This document shows positions 27,693 to 34,914 of a stretch of 36,381 nt of DNA, one piece after another. Under the pieces are notes generated by a model. That model had not been told where the DNA came from. It saw only the letters and a list, made by a program, of their open reading frames with translations, and did no database searches. Each line of letters starts with the position of its first letter. The first letter of the stretch is position 1. Position numbers and translations under genes: made by a program. Source of the stretch: Mycobacterium sp. 1081908.1 (GTDB taxonomy: Bacteria > Actinomycetota > Actinomycetes > Mycobacteriales > Mycobacteriaceae); NCBI RefSeq assembly GCF_001673535.1, contig NZ_LZLY01000009.1, forward strand, positions 1-36,381, in the 5' to 3' direction.

Positions 27693-27846
27693 TAATCGCC
27701 TCCGTCACCACGCCGACGTCAATGTTCAGTCCTGCCAACATAGTCGGACGCTGTCCTGCGAGTAAGCAATGCGTCAGGTCACACCCGGCACGCGGAGCGC
27801 CGACCTCCAGGACCGGACGCTTCGACTTCCGTGACGTCAAAACCAG

Positions 27847-28800
27847 TTAGGCGAGTGCGGGGTCCCACGGTTGTGGTGATAGGAACCGAGCGGGCCACCG
27901 CCCGGCATTGATGAGGTGGGAGGTTTCTTCACGCAGAATGTTTCCCAGCTTTGCGGTGAATTCTCGTGGCAGTTCCAGATTAGTCGTCGCAGCGACACCG
28001 AGCCGCTGGGTAAGGGTGGGCTCGCCCAAGGGGGCATAGCGTAGCTCGCTGGAGTCAATTTCCTTGCGGCAGGCGGAAAGCGGCAGGACGCCGTAGACGA
28101 GACCGGCTCCGATGGCCCGCTTGATCAGCTGGAGCGAATCAGTAGCGATACGCCAGCTGATCTTGACTTTCGTTCGCAGTGCCGCGTTTTCGATGAGGTT
28201 CCCTATGCCCGTGTGCGAGCGAGGAACCACGAGCGGCAGCTTTACCAGTTCGGTGAAGGTGACCACTCGCTCGGGATCCAGATCCGACGTCGTTGCGCCG
28301 ACGACGACCAGATCTTCGTCTAAAAGATCGCGGTAGAACACTCGGTCATCGGGCACCGGGTTGATCACGGCGACGTCGACCGCGCCTTTAAGCATGTCTG
28401 CGACGAGCAGGTCGCTGCTTCCGGTCTCCACCGAGAAACTCACCTTCGGAAACACTGCGGTCAGGCTGGACAGCAGTGGTGCCGCCAGGACGTCGACCGT
28501 TGTGTCGAGCAGCCCCAGGCGTACGCCGCGCGCCAGTCGCGCCAACGGCGATCCGGTGTATCGCATGGCGAGCTCGAGTTGACGCAGCGGTGCCGCGGTG
28601 GATGCTCGCAGCCGTTCCCCCTCGTCGGTGAGTTGCACCCCACGCCGCGTCCGATGGAAGAGAACCACTCCGAGGTCTTCTTCGAGTAGGCGGATCTGCC
28701 GGCTCAGCGCCGGCTGCGCGATTCCCAGGGAGGCGGCCGCGCCGGTGATCGACCCCTCTTCTGCGATGCGCAGGAAATATTTCAGCCGATGGGTGTCCAC
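27847..28800 (-). CDS. LysR-family transcriptional regulator
   Basis: This 317-residue protein has an N-terminal winged helix-turn-helix (about 1-60): HRLKYFLRIAEEGSITGAAA, then LGIAQPALSRQIRLLEEDLG and VVLFHRTRRGVQLTDEGERL. The C-terminal domain is a LysR substrate-binding domain (about 88-300) with LVVPRSHTGIGNLIENAALR. It diverges from the SDR-sulfotransferase operon with 170 bp between the starts, the usual arrangement for a LysR activator of the neighbouring operon. Two GGTAT-ACC sites lie in the gap. The inducer is unknown. GTG 28800 is the start that gives a complete helix-turn-helix. Confidence 0.92.
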   Translation of the reverse strand: MDTHRLKYFLRIAEEGSITGAAASLGIAQPALSRQIRLLEEDLGVVLFHRTRRGVQLTDEGERLRASTAAPLRQLELAMRYTGSPLARLARGVRLGLLDTTVDVLAAPLLSSLTAVFPKVSFSVETGSSDLLVADMLKGAVDVAVINPVPDDRVFYRDLLDEDLVVVGATTSDLDPERVVTFTELVKLPLVVPRSHTGIGNLIENAALRTKVKISWRIATDSLQLIKRAIGAGLVYGVLPLSACRKEIDSSELRYAPLGEPTLTQRLGVAATTNLELPREFTAKLGNILREETSHLINAGRWPARFLSPQPWDPALA

Positions 28801-28808
28801 TGCACACA

Positions 28809-28861
28809 GGTATACCAGCCATCAAGCATCGGCATGACTGGCTTCCGCAATTGGTATTACC
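28809..28861. promoter_or_regulatory. Paired GGTAT-ACC sites in the LysR/operon gap
   Basis: GGTATACC (28809-28816, a perfect palindrome) and GGTATTACC (28853-28861) are related dyads 44 bp apart between the divergent LysR gene and the SDR operon. The spacing of about four helical turns fits a recognition site and an activation site bound by a LysR tetramer. The LysR start codon is next to the first site, which fits autorepression. Assignment is by position and symmetry only. Confidence 0.5.
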
Positions 28862-28970
28862 TCGCCGGTCGGTCCCGGATTTAACGTGGCTAGGCGAACG
28901 ACGGTGTTCTGATGCGATGCCGCGCTGATATGGCGAGCCGTCGATCGGACATGCGGTGAAAGGGGCCGGC

Positions 28971-29849
28971 ATGACGGTGCAACAAGAAAAGCAGGATTGG
29001 GCAGAAATACTGGGCTTCGACCGGCTGCCGGAGCACATCATCGGCAAGCGGGTCACCGAGCTGATGGACCTGTCGGGCAAGAAAGCTGTTGTCACCGGCG
29101 CCGGGGGAGACGGCCTCGGTCAGGCGATCGCCAACCGGCTCGCCGGCCTGGGCGCCGACATAGGGCTCATCGGGCGCACGCTGGAAAAGGTGCAGCGGCG
29201 TGGCCGCGAAGTCGCGCAACGCTGGGGGGTCAAGACAGTCGCGATCCGCGCCGACATGTCGGACTGGGATCAAGTGCATGCTGCCGTGCTTGAGGCGCAC
29301 AGCGCGCTGGGTGGTCTCGACATCATGGTCAATAACCCTGTGATGGTCGCCGGTGGGCTGTTCGAGACTCAGACCAAGGAGCAGATCGACTTCACGGTGC
29401 TCGGCAGCCTGACGATGATGATGTACGGTGCGCACGCCGCACTGCAGGTTCTTCTTCCTCAGGGATCGGGGAAGATCATCAACATCGGCTCGTCCGGTGG
29501 CCGCATCCAGCAGCGGGGCCTCACCGTGTACAACGCGTGCAAGGCCGGCGTGATCGGGTTCACCCGCAACCTCGCGCACGAGGTGGCGTTGCGCGGCGTA
29601 AATGTTCTCGGCGTCGCACCCGGGATCATGCTCAACCCCCAACTCAAGCAGTACGTTCTGGATCCGCAGGACGACCAGGAGCGCGCGGGACGCGCCGCGA
29701 TCATCGAGGCCATCACGCAGCAGGTGCAACTCGGCCGGGCCTCCCTGCCCGAGGAAGCCGCCAACATGGTCGCGTTCCTTGCCACCGAGGCCGCCGATTA
29801 TCTGTGCGGCCAGACCATCGATGTGGCCGGCGGACAATGGATGGGCTGA
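28971..29849 (+). CDS. Short-chain dehydrogenase/reductase (first of operon)
   Basis: This 292-residue SDR has an N-terminal extension of about 35 residues before the Rossmann fold. The cofactor motif is VVTGAGGDGLGQAIANRLAG, one residue longer than the classical TGxxxGxG. The NNAG motif is replaced by VNNPVM. The catalytic Ser (NIGSSGGR) and YxxxK (VYNACKAGV) are intact. LIGRT after strand 2 suggests NADPH preference. The substrate is unknown. The sequence resembles hydroxyacyl or steroid-type dehydrogenases. ATG 28971 has AAAGGGG five bases upstream, preferred over GTG 28956. It is followed by the sulfotransferase after three bases. Confidence 0.9.
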   Translation: MTVQQEKQDWAEILGFDRLPEHIIGKRVTELMDLSGKKAVVTGAGGDGLGQAIANRLAGLGADIGLIGRTLEKVQRRGREVAQRWGVKTVAIRADMSDWDQVHAAVLEAHSALGGLDIMVNNPVMVAGGLFETQTKEQIDFTVLGSLTMMMYGAHAALQVLLPQGSGKIINIGSSGGRIQQRGLTVYNACKAGVIGFTRNLAHEVALRGVNVLGVAPGIMLNPQLKQYVLDPQDDQERAGRAAIIEAITQQVQLGRASLPEEAANMVAFLATEAADYLCGQTIDVAGGQWMG

Positions 29850-29852
29850 TCG

Positions 29853-30989
29853 ATGCCGACCGTCAATGATCTCTTGCATGCCGCGGTCACCCAGACCGGT
29901 CTTGACGATTTCGGCGAGGATTCGTTTCGGGAGGGCCTGGAGATTCTGGTCGCGTCACTGCGTGGCGAGGCCCGGCTCAACGCCAAAGGTGAGGCATTCA
30001 TCTATCAGCGCATCACGGGATACCTTGCACAGCGGCTGCAGGTGGAGGACTGGTATCGCCGCCATCCCGAGATCGACGGGGTTTCCCTCGAGGCTCCGTT
30101 GATCGGCTTGGGGTTGCCGCGCACGGGTTCGACGGCGTTGTCAGTGTTGCTGGCGCAGGACCCCCAAGTCCGATATCTGCGTATGTGGGAGTCGTCGCAA
30201 CCGTGTCCGCCGCCCTCGACAGTGCACGGTGTCGACCCGCGCATTCCAGCGGGCGAGGGCGAGATGATCGGCACTCGCCGCCACGTGCCCACGGACGCGC
30301 ACGGGCCGATGGAGTGTCACGAGCTGATGGCGCTGAGTTTCGCCTCCCACCTGTTTCAGTCGTTTGCTCAAATTCCGACGTATTCGGCGTGGTTGGTGGA
30401 GCGGGCCGATCTCACCCCGGCGTTGGCATATGAGCGTCGGGTCCTCAAGCTGCTGGCCTGGGGTGAGCCGACGCGGCCGTGGCGGTTGAAATGCCCCTCG
30501 CACGTGCTGTGGCTCGACCACCTCGACAGCGTTTTTCCCGATGCGAAATTCGTGATGACGCACCGTGATCCGACCGACGTGATTTTGTCGGTCGCCGACC
30601 TGTACGCCGACATTATCGGCCAGTTCACCGACGACGTTGACCGTGCGTATATCGGGCGGCTCAACGTCGAGCACTGGTCGACGGGCATGACCCGCACCCT
30701 GCAGTTCCGCGCCGCGGGCAACGATAACCGGTTCTACGACATCGACTTTCGCGCGATGCAAGCCGACCCGATCGGCGAGGTGACCGGACTGTACAGCTGG
30801 CTCGGCGAACAGGTCAGCGACGAATTCGAAAGCCGAATGGGCAGCTGGTGGGCGCAGGCAGCGGGCGATCGTGAACCGAGCAGCCATGCCGACCCTGTTC
30901 AGTTCGGGATCGACATGAACGCGGTACGGCCACTGTTCGCCGACTACGTAAAGGCCGCAGTCCGCTGGACCGACCACGCCAAAATCTAG
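29853..30989 (+). CDS. PAPS-dependent sulfotransferase family protein
   Basis: This 378-residue sulfotransferase has the 5'-phosphosulfate loop LGLPRTGSTALSVLL (residues 86-100) and the 3'-phosphate binding segment FVMTHRDPTDVILSVADL (233-250). KCPSHVLWLDHLDSVFPDAK precedes it. It should transfer sulfate from PAPS to a hydroxyl on a lipid, sterol or other small molecule. The size and the RTGST loop match the Sulfotransfer_3 group common in mycobacteria, mostly of unknown acceptor, rather than Stf0. It lies three bases after the first SDR and its stop overlaps the ribosome binding site of the next gene, so it is within the operon. A hydroxysteroid-like acceptor made by the SDRs is inference. 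Confidence 0.9.
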   Translation: MPTVNDLLHAAVTQTGLDDFGEDSFREGLEILVASLRGEARLNAKGEAFIYQRITGYLAQRLQVEDWYRRHPEIDGVSLEAPLIGLGLPRTGSTALSVLLAQDPQVRYLRMWESSQPCPPPSTVHGVDPRIPAGEGEMIGTRRHVPTDAHGPMECHELMALSFASHLFQSFAQIPTYSAWLVERADLTPALAYERRVLKLLAWGEPTRPWRLKCPSHVLWLDHLDSVFPDAKFVMTHRDPTDVILSVADLYADIIGQFTDDVDRAYIGRLNVEHWSTGMTRTLQFRAAGNDNRFYDIDFRAMQADPIGEVTGLYSWLGEQVSDEFESRMGSWWAQAAGDREPSSHADPVQFGIDMNAVRPLFADYVKAAVRWTDHAKI

Positions 30990-30996
30990 GAGAACC

Positions 30997-32061
30997 ATGG
31001 CTGTTGATCTCACCAGTGGCATTGACCCCTCGCGCGAGCTCGTGTTCGCCGAGCGTCCAGATAACCCGGAGATGCGAGACTCGGTCAGCTTCTGGGTCGT
31101 CGACGATCGCGGCGAGATTGGCCTGCCGCGGATCGGAATCGAAGCCGTCGCCGCCAATTGGGATGCCCACGACATCCAGGTGAACGTGGCCTACCCCGAC
31201 GGCCGGGTGTACCGGCTGCGCACCAACGGCCCGTCGCTTCCGGCCGCAGGACCGGACGGTCGTCCGACTGTGCTGGGCGCGGGTGGGCTGGTGTTCCGCT
31301 GCATCGAACCGTTCACCACCTGGTCGATGACCTTCGACGGCATGGCCGTGCAGACGTCATCATCTGAACTCGTCGACGGAAGGAAAGACGGCCCGTTGGT
31401 GGACATCGCTTTTCATGTCGAGGCCACAATGGTCGTGCCGCCGTGGATCCAAGGCGCGTTGCACACCGACGCCGGGGAGCAGTTGAGGACGTCCATCGAG
31501 GGCAACCTGATGGGGGGCCCGCGTTACGAACAGCTGTTTGCCGCGGCCGGGTCGGTGACCGTCGATGGCAGCCGGCAGCGGTTCACGGGCAGTGGTCTGC
31601 GGATCCGCCGCCAGGGGGTGCGCAAGCTGGCCGGCTTTTGGGGGCATGCGTGGCAGTCGGCGGTGTTTCCGAGCGGAAAAGCGTTCGGCTATATCGCCTA
31701 TCCACCGCGCCCGGACGGCGAGCCGACGTTCAACGAGGGCTACGTCTTCACCGGCGACGGGCCGCTGATCCCGGCGCGCGTGGTCAAGGCGCCGTGGCTG
31801 ACCCGCTTGCAAGCCGTTGGCGAAGACGTGTCACTGGTGTTGGAAACCAACGACGGCGTCATAGCCATCGACGGCGAGACGGCGTTCTCCACCCACGACA
31901 TCCATCACGACGACGACTCCTACTCCGTACATGCGATGAAGAAGGAGATGCCCAGCTTCCCCGCACTGCAGCAAGCCGGCGTGCGCTACCGCTGGGACGG
32001 CGAGGACACCTACGGCATGCTCGAACGCTCCAACCCGCTCGACAAGATACATCGGGACTGA
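30997..32061 (+). CDS. Beta-rich protein of unknown function (DUF7064-like)
   Basis: This 354-residue soluble protein has no signal peptide or membrane helix. It is rich in strands and aromatic residues, with segments such as SFWVVDDRGEIGLPRIGIEA, GGLVFRCIEPFTTWSMTFDG, GHAWQSAVFPSGKAFGYIAY and EGYVFTGDGPLIPARVVKAP. The pattern resembles the lipocalin-like or AttH-like double beta-barrel proteins found in sterol and lipid clusters of actinobacteria. I cannot assign a reaction. It may be a hydratase, isomerase or carrier. ATG 30997 has AGGAGA six bases upstream. Its place between a sulfotransferase and SDRs in one operon suggests the same small-molecule pathway. Confidence 0.82.
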   Translation: MAVDLTSGIDPSRELVFAERPDNPEMRDSVSFWVVDDRGEIGLPRIGIEAVAANWDAHDIQVNVAYPDGRVYRLRTNGPSLPAAGPDGRPTVLGAGGLVFRCIEPFTTWSMTFDGMAVQTSSSELVDGRKDGPLVDIAFHVEATMVVPPWIQGALHTDAGEQLRTSIEGNLMGGPRYEQLFAAAGSVTVDGSRQRFTGSGLRIRRQGVRKLAGFWGHAWQSAVFPSGKAFGYIAYPPRPDGEPTFNEGYVFTGDGPLIPARVVKAPWLTRLQAVGEDVSLVLETNDGVIAIDGETAFSTHDIHHDDDSYSVHAMKKEMPSFPALQQAGVRYRWDGEDTYGMLERSNPLDKIHRD

Positions 32062-32067
32062 ACTGCC

Positions 32068-32877
32068 GTGGACAACAAAGTAGCTCTCATCACCGGAGCC
32101 GCGCGCGGGCAGGGACGGGCCCACGCGGTGCGGCTTAGCGCCGACGGCGCCGACATCATCGCGGTCGACATCGCCGGGCGGCTACCGGAAAGCGTCCCAT
32201 ATGAGTCGCCGACTCCCGATGATCTCGCCGAGACCGCGCGGCTCGTCGAAGCCAACGGCCGGCGCGCGATCACCGCGGCGATCGATGTGCGCGACGCCGA
32301 AAAACTGCGCACGGCCGTAGGCCACGCGGTCGCCGAGCTCGGCCGCCTCGACATCATCGTCGCCAACGCGGGAATTTGTTGCCCGGCACCATGGGACCAA
32401 ATCACGGACCAGGCGTTCCGCGACACCATCGACACCAACGTGATCGGCACGTGGAACACCGTCATGGCAGGCGCTCACCACATCATCGGAGGGGGACGGG
32501 GAGGGTCGATCATCCTGATCGGTTCCGCTGCCGGCGTGAAAATGCAGGCGTTCATGGTGCATTACACGGCGAGCAAGCACGCCGTCACCGGCATGGCCCG
32601 GGCCTTCGCCGCCGAGCTGGGCCGCTACAACATCCGTGTCAATAGCCTGCACCCGGGAGCCGTCGTCACCCCCATGGGAACGGGCCGTATGCGTCAAGCG
32701 CTGCAGTCAGCGGCCGCGACATATCCCCACCTGGAAGGCCTGCACAAGCCGCTACTCCCCGAGGGCATCGCGCAACCCGAAGACATCGCCGACGCTGTTG
32801 CCTGGTTGGCGTCGGACCAATCGAGATTCGTTACCGCATCAGGTGTTTCGGTCGATTTGGGTGTCGCTCACTGCTAG
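32068..32877 (+). CDS. Mycofactocin-type SDR oxidoreductase
   Basis: This 269-residue SDR has ALITGAARGQGRAHAVRLSA and DIIAVDIAG followed by an insertion (about 38-56, RLPESVPYESPTPDDLAETA). That combination is the signature of the mycofactocin-coupled SDR family (TIGR03971), in which NAD is held non-exchangeably and electrons pass to mycofactocin. VANAG, Ser153 (IGSAAG) and YTASK (Tyr166, Lys170) are intact. It probably oxidises an alcohol in this pathway. The mycofactocin biosynthesis genes are not in the window and would be needed elsewhere. GTG 32068 follows the previous stop by six bases. Confidence 0.9.
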   Translation: MDNKVALITGAARGQGRAHAVRLSADGADIIAVDIAGRLPESVPYESPTPDDLAETARLVEANGRRAITAAIDVRDAEKLRTAVGHAVAELGRLDIIVANAGICCPAPWDQITDQAFRDTIDTNVIGTWNTVMAGAHHIIGGGRGGSIILIGSAAGVKMQAFMVHYTASKHAVTGMARAFAAELGRYNIRVNSLHPGAVVTPMGTGRMRQALQSAAATYPHLEGLHKPLLPEGIAQPEDIADAVAWLASDQSRFVTASGVSVDLGVAHC

Positions 32878-32891
32878 GTGGAGGAGGGGCT

Positions 32892-33662
32892 GTGCGCGGA
32901 TTGCAGGGCAAGGCGTTCATCGTTGCGGGAGGCGCGACCGGGATCGGAGCCGGAACCGCCGCACGGCTCGCCAGCGAGGGAGCAGCAGTGGCCGTCGGTG
33001 ACATCAACATTGCCGGCGCCAAGGCGACGGTAGAGCGGATCACGCAATCCGGCGGGGATGCTATCGCGGTCCAATTCGACCTTGCCGACGAAGGATCCGT
33101 CCAAGACTTGGTGGAGAAGACTGTTGGCGAGTTCGGTGCAGTCCACGGCCTACACAACGTGGGCGCGGATCTGTCCGCTGAGAACCTCGGCCGCGACACC
33201 ACGCTGCTCGACACCGATTTCGATGTCTGGCACCGCACGCTCGACGTCAACCTCCTGGGTTACGTGCGCACCAGTCGTGCCGTTTTGCCGCGTCTGCTGG
33301 AGCAAGGCGGGGGCAGCATCGTCAACACTTCCTCGGGAGGCTCGTTGGGCACCGACCCGTTGCACGTCGCCTACAACGCCGCCAAAGCCGCAGTAAACCA
33401 GCTCACCCGTCACATCGCGAACAATTGGGGCGCCCACGGAGTGCGGTGCAACGGCATCATGCCTGGGCTGGTCATGGGCGAGACCCAGCAGCGGCAGAAT
33501 GATGTTGAGTTGCAGCAGATGTTCGTGAAGGCCGCTAAGGTGACCCGTCTCGGCGAACCACGAGACATCGCCGCGATCACTGCCTTTCTTCTGTCCGATG
33601 AAGCCGAATGGATCAACGGACAAGTCTGGTACATCGGCGGAGCATCACACATGCGCCAGTAG
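32892..33662 (+). CDS. Short-chain dehydrogenase/reductase (last of operon)
   Basis: This 256-residue classical-size SDR has the cofactor motif VAGGATGIGAGTAARLAS. An acidic residue after strand 2 (VGDINIAG) favours NAD(H). NNAG is replaced by HNVGADL. The catalytic Ser lies in NTSSGGS and YNAAKAAV supplies YxxxK. The C-terminus is NGQVWYIGGASHMRQ. The substrate is unknown. GTG 32892 has the strong GGAGGAGGGG just upstream. It is the fifth gene of the LysR-linked operon, 14 bases after the mycofactocin-type SDR, and a perfect hairpin follows 38 bases downstream. Confidence 0.9.
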   Translation: MRGLQGKAFIVAGGATGIGAGTAARLASEGAAVAVGDINIAGAKATVERITQSGGDAIAVQFDLADEGSVQDLVEKTVGEFGAVHGLHNVGADLSAENLGRDTTLLDTDFDVWHRTLDVNLLGYVRTSRAVLPRLLEQGGGSIVNTSSGGSLGTDPLHVAYNAAKAAVNQLTRHIANNWGAHGVRCNGIMPGLVMGETQQRQNDVELQQMFVKAAKVTRLGEPRDIAAITAFLLSDEAEWINGQVWYIGGASHMRQ

Positions 33663-33700
33663 GCAGCGTTGCACCTTACCTCCGATCCCAATCCGCAAAA

Positions 33701-33717
33701 TGCGTGCGATGCACGCA
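33701..33717 (+). terminator. Hairpin after the SDR operon
   Basis: TGCGTGC-GAT-GCACGCA forms a perfect 7-bp stem with a 3-base loop, 38 bases after the last operon stop. The following bases contain a TTTT run at about 33732 but no immediate U tract, so it is at best a mycobacterial-type intrinsic terminator. Between here and the repeats at 33848 (33718-33847) I see no gene. Confidence 0.45.
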
Positions 33718-33847
33718 ATTCTGCTGCTGTTTTGCAGCCGGCAATTCGCTTGGCAAGGCTTATTTTGGGTGGTCGGCAGGCGTCCCGCCCACGCCGTCTG
33801 CGCCCTGATACCTCTGCTCGACCACGTTCAACTCCCTCATCGAAGGA

Positions 33848-33942
33848 GTGTCAGGGATCAGCCGAAGTAACTGCCACGCATCAGCCGAAACACTGTCACC
33901 CATCAGCCGAGGACGAACTGTCACGCATCAACCGAGGTCATA
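33848..33942 (+). repeat. Four degenerate tandem repeats, insertion-sequence-end-like
   Basis: Four units of about 22-25 bp start at 33848, 33871, 33893 and 33918. The shared core is CTGTCACGCATCAGCCGA with a few changes in each copy (for example GTGTCAGGGATCAGCCGA in the first). There are no unique spacers and no second end or transposase in the window. Multiple terminal repeats beginning TGT are known at the ends of some insertion sequences (for example IS21-type), so this may be a remnant end. An alternative is an array of regulator sites next to the tRNA gene. Confidence 0.6.
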
Positions 33943-33953
33943 CACCACATTTG

Positions 33954-34026
33954 TGCCCCCGGCAGGATTCGAACCTGCGACACCGGCTTTAGGAGAGCCG
34001 TGCTCTATCCCCTGAGCTACGAGGGC
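33954..34026 (-). tRNA. tRNA-Arg (anticodon CCT)
   Basis: The minus strand folds as a complete 73-base cloverleaf. The acceptor stem GCCCTCG pairs with CGGGGGC (one T-G pair). The D arm is GCTC...GAGC. The anticodon stem CGGCT/AGCCG encloses loop CTCCTAA, giving anticodon CCT for codon AGG. The T arm is GCAGG-TTCGAAT-CCTGC, with discriminator A. CCA is not encoded. Its 3' end faces the accessory SDR operon and the repeats, the usual side for an integrated element. Confidence 0.96.
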
Positions 34027-34065
34027 GGACGGGCCGAGCTTACCGGGGACAGCATGCGCGATGCG

Positions 34066-34884
34066 TCACCGCAGTTCGGCGATCACCTTCGCGAACGTGT
34101 CGAGGTTGTTGTCCTGCACGGTGAAGCAGCTCAGTCCGTACTTTTCGCGGAGCCCGACCAGCGTGTCGGCCATCTCGCGCGGTGACCCGCTGAGCACCGA
34201 CGGCATGGACAGCAACTGCTCATCGGACAGCTCGGGTGCGTACTGGCGGGTCATCCTCAAATCCGGTGCGCTCTCGCCGTCGGGCGGCATCGCCGTGATC
34301 ACCATGTTCAGCTCCAGCGCGTCGAAGCGGTCACCCGCTGCATTGCGAACGAACTCGATGCGTTCGGCCAGCGGGTCGTCGACGTCGCGCACCCGGGCGC
34401 CGGTCAGCCCGATAATGTCGGCGTGCCGGGCGGCCAGCGTCAGCACCCGGTCGCCGTTGCCGGCGATGAGGATCGGCGTCGTCGGCTGATGTTCCTTGAG
34501 GTACGTCGTCATGTGCTCGAGGTAGTCGACGCGGGCCCCGGCGCTGGGGTACGGCAGCTCGGCGGCCTCGAATTCCTCCCGGACATAGCCGGTGCCGAGC
34601 CCGATCTCGAGCCGGCCCTCGCTCAGCACGTCGAGGGCCTGCAGGTCCCTGCTGAGCAGGGCCGGCTTGTAGAACGCGGCGTTGAGCACATACATGCTCA
34701 GCTTGATCCTGCTCGTCACCATCGCGACCGCGGTCAGCGTCGGCGACGGTGCCGCCGCGCCGAGATGGTCGGGCACGCACAGGATGTCGTAGCCGAGATC
34801 TTCGGCCCGCTTGACCTTGTCGACCAACGCGGAGCGCGACTTGAAGAACCGCATGCTCAGCCCGAAGCGAAAATCCTTGCCCAC
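34066..34884 (-). CDS. LLM-class (F420-dependent type) oxidoreductase
   Basis: This 272-residue luciferase-like TIM-barrel protein contains FRFGLSMRFFKSRSALVDKV, RAEDLGYDILCVPDHLG, the LSEGRLEIGLGTGYVREEFE segment typical of mycobacterial F420-dependent LLM enzymes, and TPILIAGNGDRVLTLAARHA. The cofactor is F420 or FMN, with F420 favoured by the subgroup and host. The substrate is unknown. GTG 34884 has GGAGG six bases upstream. An in-frame GTG at 34914 lacks one. It follows the gamma-glutamyl fusion gene by 30 bases on the same strand, so the two are probably cotranscribed. Confidence 0.9.
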   Translation of the reverse strand: MGKDFRFGLSMRFFKSRSALVDKVKRAEDLGYDILCVPDHLGAAAPSPTLTAVAMVTSRIKLSMYVLNAAFYKPALLSRDLQALDVLSEGRLEIGLGTGYVREEFEAAELPYPSAGARVDYLEHMTTYLKEHQPTTPILIAGNGDRVLTLAARHADIIGLTGARVRDVDDPLAERIEFVRNAAGDRFDALELNMVITAMPPDGESAPDLRMTRQYAPELSDEQLLSMPSVLSGSPREMADTLVGLREKYGLSCFTVQDNNLDTFAKVIAELR

Positions 34885-34914
34885 CAACAACCTCCGTTCA
34901 ACGACCAAAAACAC

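Noticed and set aside
33848..33942. CRISPR array
   Set aside because: The four units are contiguous without unique spacers, are not palindromic, vary between copies, and have no cas genes nearby.
33598..33992. Small plus-strand open frames between the last SDR and tRNA-Arg
   Set aside because: They overlap the SDR end, the repeats and the tRNA, have Cys/Arg-rich composition and no ribosome binding sites.
33954..34026. Attachment-site duplication of the tRNA 3' end marking an integrated element
   Set aside because: I did not find a second copy of the tRNA 3' end by eye within the window, and no integrase gene is present.
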